Assembly: GCA_021464525.1 (NCBI GenBank)
Contig: JADRCO010000786.1
Location: forward strand, 1-26,476
Source of the DNA: Rhizophagus sp. LPA8_4_AMF
Lineage: Eukaryota > Glomeromycota > Glomeromycetes > Glomerales > Glomeraceae
Length of the DNA stretch: 26,476 nt
Direction of reading: 5' to 3'
Shown: in pieces, positions 20,404 through 26,476 of the stretch
Numbering within the stretch: position 1 is the first letter of the stretch
Layout of the letters: the number at the start of each line of letters is the position of its first letter
Translations under genes and position numbers: made by a program
The notes under the pieces: generated by a model
What the model saw: the letters and a program-made list of their open reading frames with translations, nothing else
Databases searched by the model: none
What the model was told of the DNA's origin: nothing

Positions 20404-20770
20404 TAATATTGCAACCATTACAATACAGATGTTATATTATATAAGAAAAATTCACACAGGACATATATGATACTTTTAGTTGTAATTACGACACTTATAA
20501 TTCTGGCTGAAATTACCAGAATTACACCAAATTTCCTTTTTTAGACATTATGATTACATAAGACTTCAAAATAAAAATCTGTAAAATTACTTTTTGTTAA
20601 TCTAAAAAAGGAAATAATCTACAATCACGTGATAAATTCTAATTTAATGATTAAAAAAGGAAATTTTATTATAATTCTGGCCAGAATTATAATTTGGCTA
20701 AAATGATATAATAATTACAACCTATATACAACACTTTTTGGCTTTAAGGTAGTAATAGGTTGCAATATTA
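20404..20770. mobile_element. Nested inverted-repeat element(s)
   Basis: An outer pair, TAATATTGCAACC at 20404-20416 and GGTTGCAATATTA at 20758-20770, encloses a longer inner pair starting GTTGTAATTA at 20479 and ending TAATTACAAC at 20721. The inner arms both contain ATAATTCTGGC and AATTTCCTTTTTTA. CACGTG occurs at 20626-20631. No gene. Target duplications are not clear, so whether this is one element or one inside another is open. Confidence 0.55.
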
Positions 20771-20992
20771 CTATTTCGACATAAAGTAGTAATTACTAAT
20801 TACATATCATATCTTTACCCTAAATAAATCATTTTACATTTATTTGAAAGAAGAAATTCTACATACCTTAATTTTAGAATCAAAGGTTATTTAAATTGAA
20901 TCATTATATATAAAGATATTAATGATTAAACTTAAAAATTAGAAATTAATATTTTGGACAAAATTATTCATCAATTAGTGATTGAATTTATA

Positions 20993-21491
20993 TTGTGCCT
21001 CAGATTGGTTTTTGCCTCAGATTAAATTTAACACACCTCAAATTAAAATTGTTACCTGACGCACCTCACTTTGCAATAAAAAATTGGTTATAATTAAACA
21101 TTAAATTTTCAAATGTAATATACATTTAATTATTAATAAAATTTATTTGCTGTATTTCAAATATTTTAATCCTAAAGTTTTAGATTAATTGGATTAATAT
21201 TTGCTTATGAAATCTTCATTAAAAAATGTGTTTATAAATGCAAATTTTCCAGATAATATTCACAATATATATTTAATATGAATTAAAATTGCATATAAAT
21301 TATTTCAGAATATGTGCAATTTATTGTGTCAAATAAGTTAACTTATGATATAAAGACAATTTAATTAATAGGAAAAAAAGTTTATTTATAGTAGACTATA
21401 TTCATAAGATTCAAATGAGATGCGTCAAGTGATGATTTTAATTTGAGATGCGTCAGATTTAATCTGAGGCAAGAATTGATCTGAGGCACAA
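20993..21491. mobile_element. 499-bp element with long TTGTGCCTCAGAT terminal repeats and TA duplication
   Basis: The arms of about 85 bases mirror each other: TTGTGCCTCAGATT, then TTGCCTCAGATTAAAT, then CTCAAATTAAAAT, then TGACGCA(C/T)CTCA on both sides. TA flanks both ends (20991-20992, 21492-21493). The interior is AT-rich without a frame. TA insertion suggests a Tc1/mariner-type miniature element, of a family unlike the CAGTC ones. Confidence 0.75.
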
Positions 21492-22252
21492 TATATATGT
21501 ATGTCAAATTATTTATAATTTTTGCTATAAGAATTATATTTGATTCTAAATTTTAATGGATGGTATATATTAAAGTTCTTCATTTTTTTTCCAATTTTAA
21601 TAAAATTTTAGATACAGAAGTTGAAGCTTAAATTGAATATATTCCTTATAGTGAACAAAAACTTAAGCAAAAAAAGAATTTGATTGATAGGGAAAAAAGG
21701 ATCACAACAATTATTAATGATTAAAAAAACTATTTAGTAATGGATTTCTTATGTGGAATTACTCATAATCTTTTTTTATAGTAGTACTTTAATTTGTAAT
21801 TAAATTATTTAATAATATATATTTAATCTAATATAGTGCAATAAATTAATATAGTGTAATAAATAATAAAATTTAAAGTAAAATTTTTTATGTTTATTTT
21901 TAATAAATTACAATATTATTATAAATTTAATTTATTAATTAGGTTGTAAAAATAAACTTTCTAATTCTGTAATATCAGAATTAAATTCACAGTTTTTTTA
22001 GCTATCAGGATTTTAACATTTAGGATTTCAGCTATTAGGATTTTTGATCATTTGAATATTAGATATATCAGGATTTTTGAATATCAGGATTGTGAGATTA
22101 TTAGAATTATGATTTCAGAATTATAAACTTTGGTATTATTGATTAATAAAGATTCTTTTTTAGATGGATTTAATTATCATATATTTTGTTATTAAGATAA
22201 TGAAATGATGTAAAATATAAACTAGCAAATATTTTATTTATTAAATATATTG
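21492..22252. other. AT-rich stretch with a faint coding remnant and a short interspersed motif
   Basis: At about 21611-21770 the plus strand reads broken protein-like sequence (IEYIPYSEQKLKQKK, then NLIDREKRITTIIND). At 22006-22092 a motif of the type TATCAGGATTTTT recurs five or six times at 15-25 base spacing (also TTAGGATTT variants), which resembles subterminal repeats of a transposon but has no visible termini. The rest is A/T-rich filler. Confidence 0.4.
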
Positions 22253-22327
22253 GGTGAGTGCTGGGAAAAAGGACTAATTAGACAATGGATTTCATTGTTT
22301 ATTTGGTCCCTTTTTCCAGCACTCACC
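22253..22327. repeat. 75-bp near-perfect fold-back (long hairpin)
   Basis: The left arm starts GGTGAGTGCTGG, then GAAAAAGGAC, and ends GACAATG. The right arm is its inverse: 30 of 35 positions pair exactly, and three of the five differences would be G-U pairs in RNA. The loop is about five bases. Compared with its surroundings it is GC-rich. It may be the shortest form of an inverted-repeat transposon, or a transcribed hairpin. No clear target duplication: flanks are ATATATTG and TTATATAA. Confidence 0.8.
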
Positions 22328-22790
22328 TTATATAATTAAGAAAATGTGAGATGCATGATAGATTTATTTCTGTGATAAGTTCCTTTGGATTATATTATCT
22401 GGCTAACAAATTTTTCTAACTGCAGAAGCTATCTATTAATCTTTAGCCTACTATTATTAGCTTTATGTACTTACATAGTATTAGCCAATTTCACTAAATT
22501 GACTTTATTTCTTTTTTAACTCAAATATTAGTTAGCAAAAGTATTATTTAGTCTCACCAAATAGCTTACATAGAATCCCAAATAATTCATATATATAAAT
22601 CTTAACCTTAACTCCAATTTTTAAGACATAACCCTAAATGACAGTCATTAAATTAACATATGATAATACAACTTGCAAGCATTTTAATTGGTAATGATCT
22701 TAGTACAAAATTATGTTTTACAAAACTTTTTATATGCTAATAAAAATTTTACGCATATATTAATATTTTTTTCACTTGCAAATCGCAAAA
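22328..22790. other. AT-rich non-coding stretch
   Basis: No gene or repeat seen, beyond short words such as GCTAAC/GTTAGC on either side of 22400-22540. It leads into the protein remnants at 22797. Confidence 0.45.
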
Positions 22791-22796
22791 ATAGAA

Positions 22797-23460
22797 GAAG
22801 TTCACAATTATCCTTTTGATCCAGTCATTAAGTTTAAATAGACAGGATGTAGTTTCTCATAAAATTATAAAAGAAGATACATATCCTAATAAATCATCAC
22901 TACTACTAGTTTATACTTTTCCTCCAAATAATTATCGTATTCCTGATAATTATGAAGTAGAAACAACCTGTGGTAGAAGTACAAATCAGTGTACTGTTTA
23001 ATATTTTATTAATTATAATAATGATAACCAGTTTTTCAAATCTGTTTTGAAAAATACTTTGAATATAAAGTTTCTTCAGTCAAAACTGCTACAGATGCTG
23101 CAAATTTATTTCATAATATTTGTATATTAAAATGATTTTTTTTTTCACTTTTTATATAAAATAACTTAAAATTTCACCTTTTTTTAGTAATATACTTTGC
23201 AAAAGAGAATTAAAACATCAGACATTTATTTGTTTAGACTTCAACTTAAAATATTGGATAAGATAAGAGATAGAAAATGATGTGCACATGTGTTAAAATA
23301 AGTTAATCAATGTAATAATTCTACTCTCATAAGATGAGCTATATGTATTAAAAAATATATGTTAGCTGAATTTACTGAAAAAGTACCAAATTTTTATAAT
23401 GTGAAAGAAATTCCAGTATTAGAAAACATACGTTATTTTATCAATGAGTATACCTTTGAT
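22797..23460 (+). pseudogene. Remnant of an unidentified plus-strand protein, truncated by hAT-3
   Basis: Protein-like segments follow each other on the plus strand with shifts and stops. First EEVHNYPFDPVIKFK (22800). Then, in another frame from about 22845, QDVVSHKIIKEDTYPNKSS and VYTFPPNNYRIPDNYEVETT. Then, after a further shift at about 23058, EYKVSSVKTATDAANLFHNI. After a T-rich gap, from about 23190, come KTSDIYLFRLQLKILDKIRD and AEFTEKVPNFYNVKEIP, up to INEYTFD at 23460. There the hAT-3 terminus begins and homology is lost. I cannot name the family; the layout of short segments with AT-rich spacers suggests another old transposon gene. A possible earlier piece is at 21611-21770. Confidence 0.5.
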
Positions 23461-23599
23461 TAGGGATGGAGAAGTTTCACAAATGAGCAGCTCGAGCACA
23501 GTTCAGAATTGAAAACTGAGCCAGAACCGAGAACCAGTTCCGATTCTCTTGAACTAAACCATTTGACTTAAACAGTTCAGTTCGGTTTATAATTATATA

Positions 23600-24208
23600 T
23601 AATATTATAATTGTATCCATTTGTTATTACACCAATTAGCTGAAATCCAAATTGACATAACCGGGATGGCATAATATAAACATTAAATCATAATTACATC
23701 ATTGATTTTTTTAAAATTTTTTCAGTTAAATAATAAAAAGAACCTTTATTCTAAAAAATATAACTATTTCAATTATTCGTAAATAAAAGTTCAAAGATCA
23801 ATATACTTTACGTTGCATGATTTATTTAATATAAGTGATGTATTAACAAATTAATCACCACCTCGAAGGTTAGATGGTTTTATAATTCTTACGATTATTT
23901 CTTAAAAAACACCATACGAAAAAATCACATCCAAAGAACTGGAAAATGTTTAAATTAAATGGAAAAGTTACGATAATTATAAATATACAAAATAGGAAAT
24001 TTGGATTATTCCTTTAAGTTGAAATAATAATTAATCGGTTAAGAAACTTGTATTTGATCCTGTACACTATGAAATTAATATAATCGTCTCTATCAATATG
24101 GTGATTTTCCTAAAAAAGAATCTGTAATAGACTAATAGCTGATAACTGGTTAAATAAATACTGATAATCTAAAAAGATTACTTAAAAAAAATCCACTCTC
24201 ATTTCAAA
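23600..24208. other. 5' non-coding region of hAT-3
   Basis: AT-rich sequence between the subterminal repeats and the transposase start. No second gene is visible. The transposase promoter should lie here, but no specific element can be picked out among the many TATA-like words. Confidence 0.4.
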
Positions 24209-26301
24209 ATGTCATTAAGTGATAAAGAATTTGTTCCAGACCAAGAAGATTTAGTGCTTGAAGATGAAGAGTTTGATGAAGAGTGGGAAGATGTTGTAGA
24301 CCCTGATGAGTCAGCTAGCCAGTTGTCACGTATGAATATAGGATCAGATACTGATGTTTTGGATATAACAACTACATCAGGAAGTGCCGTATGACAACAC
24401 TTTGATAAAAATCCGTCATATGCTTCAGGCTATAATATTTGCAAAATATGTTCCAATAGATACAGAATAATAATGAGCATTAGTACTTTGTGAAAGCATC
24501 TTAATAAACATCATTTAAGTGTACCTAAGAAAAAACACGTCTTAATCGAAAAAAGTGATCCTTTTGATGAAGAACAATAACAAATTCACGATAAATACCT
24601 TACTGATTGGTTGATCTGTGACCTTCAGCCATTCACGGTTGTTGAAAACCATTATTTTAAAATATTCATCAATTTTTTCTGCCCGCGATATATTATTCCT
24701 GATAGACATAAGGCAAAAGGTAATTTATAAAAAAAATTTTTTTAAAACTCACATAATACCATCTAATTTTCTTCTATTTAAATAGACTTAATAATCGCTA
24801 CATTTACAAACTGTAGAGACACAGTTATCAATGAACTCCATAAAATCAAAGGAAAATTCGCATTAACGGCAGATATGTGGACATCTACCATAAATTGGGA
24901 GGCGTTTTTAGGACTCACTATCCATTATGTGGATTCCGACTGGAAACTCCAGAATTTTCTTCTTGATATCATCCCTTTTACAGTTAGCCATTCTGAAGCA
25001 AATATCGCAAAAAAAATAATGCAAACTTTGGAGGAGTTCAAGATTTCTAATAAAATCATCATGTTCACGACAGATAATGAATCTGCTATGATAGTTTGCG
25101 GGAGAGAAATTGCTTTAGACATGGATGACGAATTTTCATCCATGATTTTTTCTCACTACCAGTGCGCTACATACGTCCTAAACTTAGGTGTGAAAGAGGG
25201 ACTAAAACTAGTTAACGATTCTATTAAAAAGGCTCGTAAACTAATGAATAGCATCAAAAATTTAACCTGTCTTTGTGATAACCTTCACCTCTTGTGTAAT
25301 TTAAAAGAAATTAAGTACCTTAAACCTATTATTGATGTAGAGACGCGCTGGAACTCTACTTACTATATGCTGAGGCGTTTGGAGGTACTTGAACCAGTAC
25401 TAGTTTTACTAGTAGCTGATAATCGATCAATTTATACCTTTTACCCAAATAATGATGATTGGATTGCTATCAAAGTAAATAATTTATATTAAATTTTAAA
25501 AAATTTAATATTATTTTTAAAAAAAAATGCACCAAATTTTTTTTTAAAAAAACACTAATATTACCTATTTTTAAATAGGATATGCTCTTGCTTCTTGAAT
25601 CCCTAGAAAAAGCTACTAAATATTTGTCGGCATCATCCTATCCAACAATGGGTGAGACTCGCTTTATTTTTTTGGGAATCCAGGCACATCTAATGAAAAA
25701 TATGGAAAAAGAGACCTTTACGTAACGCAAAATGGCAGCTTTAATACACCGGAAAATAAGACAATATTGGATGATTATGGATAGATTTTCGATTACTTCT
25801 GCAATTCTGGATCCTTGAAATAAACTTACAATATTCTCAGATGAGTCAAGATAAAGCGCTCTCCAACATATTTAAGACATATATAATATATATAATGAAC
25901 AGTCATCATCTACGAATACAAAACAATATGCTCCTAATAGTACACGCCAGTATTTTGCACGATTGCAACAAATAGATGAAGAAATTGATCAAACCAATGA
26001 CGAAATTTCTCCTCTAGTAATTTCAGCAATAGAATTTGAGGAATTGAATTGGTATCTTCAACTACCGATTGATGAGGAGACCGATCCTCTCATATGGTGG
26101 CAAGCGCATTCTAATAAATTCCTGGTATTATGTAATATTGCACAAGATTTTTTTTGTATTCAAGCAATGAGTGTTGCGTCAGAACAAGCATTTTCGGTAG
26201 CTGAAAACACAATCACTAAAACCCAGAATCATTTATTGCCAGAAATGGCAAAAGCTTGTCTGTATATGAAAAGTTGGATTAATAATAAGCTAGTTAAATA
26301 A
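24209..26301 (+). pseudogene. hAT-3 transposase, three exons, frame kept but seven in-frame stops
   Basis: The exons are 24209-24719, 24786-25474 and 25579-26301, with GT-AG introns of 66 and 104 bp; phases join exactly, giving 641 codons with no frameshift. An acidic N-terminus leads into a BED finger (C78, C81, H97, H102). The catalytic core has ALTADMWTS (D200), FTTDNESAM (D267), then DVETRWNSTYYML. The C-terminal dimerisation domain has SVASEQAFSVAENTI (E602), TKTQNHLLPEMAKACL and MKSWINN. In-frame stops are at 24392 (where the BED tryptophan is expected), 24491, 24578, 25723, 25816 (LDP, stop, NKL), 25852 and 25873. It cannot make full-length enzyme. It belongs to a different hAT branch from hAT-1/hAT-2, with a shorter protein and no acidic tail at the C-terminus. 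Point mutation without indels suggests fairly recent inactivation. Confidence 0.85.
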
Positions 26302-26476
26302 TAATTTTTTTTACTTAGCCTAGCTGTTATTCCATTTTTTTTACTTTACTTTACAATACCACTAACTCAAATTTCGTTATTTTTCACTAATAAAACATTT
26401 TGATTAATAAATATATAAAGGGTTAAATATATAATAGTAAATAATAAGTGTCTTAATTTATTTGGCATGAAATTAT
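26302..26476. other. 3' non-coding part of hAT-3
   Basis: AT-rich sequence after the transposase stop, with AATAAA-like words near 26390 that could serve polyadenylation. The right terminal repeat has not been reached. Confidence 0.4.

Larger units (their letters stand above)
23461..26476 (+). mobile_element. hAT-3 transposon, left end and body; right end outside the window
   Basis: It starts TAGGGATGGAGAAGTTTCAC directly after the unidentified coding remnant, which stops at that point; TAGGG starts are common for hAT termini. The first 130 bases contain GAGC, CTCGAG and repeated CAGTTC/GAACC words typical of subterminal binding sites. The transposase gene follows on the plus strand from 24209. 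No matching CCATCCCTA is present before the window ends, so the terminal pair and 8-bp duplication (expected copy CCTTTGAT) cannot be confirmed. Confidence 0.7.

Noticed and set aside
24392..24493. TGA read as tryptophan (altered genetic code)
   Set aside because: Two TGA codons stand where W might be, but TAA stops also occur in the same gene and the intact hAT-1 gene uses TGG for W and contains no internal TGA.
24925..25143. Minus-strand 72-codon frame
   Set aside because: Antisense to exon 2 of the hAT-3 transposase, which has clear family motifs.

Overview
This is eukaryotic, strongly AT-rich DNA and almost entirely a transposon landscape. The recognisable coding sequence belongs to cut-and-paste transposases with short GT-AG introns (65 to 109 bp). 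The base composition, short introns, hAT transposases with BED fingers and layers of small inverted-repeat elements suggest a repeat-rich early-diverging fungus; an arbuscular mycorrhizal fungus of the Rhizophagus type is my best guess. That guess rests on general resemblance, not on a marker gene. I found no rRNA, tRNA, CRISPR array or bacterial-type operon.

Layout. 1-132: end of a CAGTC-type TA-inserting element. 361-495: possible end of a hAT-like element. 907-4004: a complete hAT transposon (hAT-1) with terminal inverted repeats, an 8-bp target duplication (7/8) and an uninterrupted five-exon gene for a 726-residue transposase on the minus strand. 5255-8584: a decayed, colinear relative (hAT-2), minus strand, itself hit by two or three small elements. 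8585-14640: no confident gene; one small element with a 9-bp duplication, weak candidate host exons, and a gene fragment split by a 184-bp CAGTC element. 14640-19690: one large decayed transposase-like pseudogene, minus strand, split by at least four later insertions, two of them hAT-type elements with perfect 8-bp duplications. 19690-22800: mostly non-coding with several inverted-repeat elements and one striking 75-bp fold-back. 21600-23460: plus-strand remnants of unidentified protein. 23461 to the window end: a third hAT element (hAT-3), whose three-exon transposase keeps its frame but carries seven in-frame stops; its right end lies outside the window.

How the parts relate. Only hAT-1 looks able to make a full transposase. 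hAT-2 and hAT-3 are dead copies of two different hAT lineages. The hAT-type elements without genes (7785-8059, 16284-16690, 17461-18838) would depend on transposase supplied elsewhere; the inner part of the 17461-18838 terminal repeat resembles that of hAT-1. The CAGTC/TA elements imply a separate Tc1/mariner/pogo-like source that is not in the window. The nesting order can be read from which element interrupts which, so the region is a stratified record of successive transposition waves. Reading splice sites, terminal repeats and duplications by eye is firm where they match exactly; assignments of ancient remnants are less certain and marked so.
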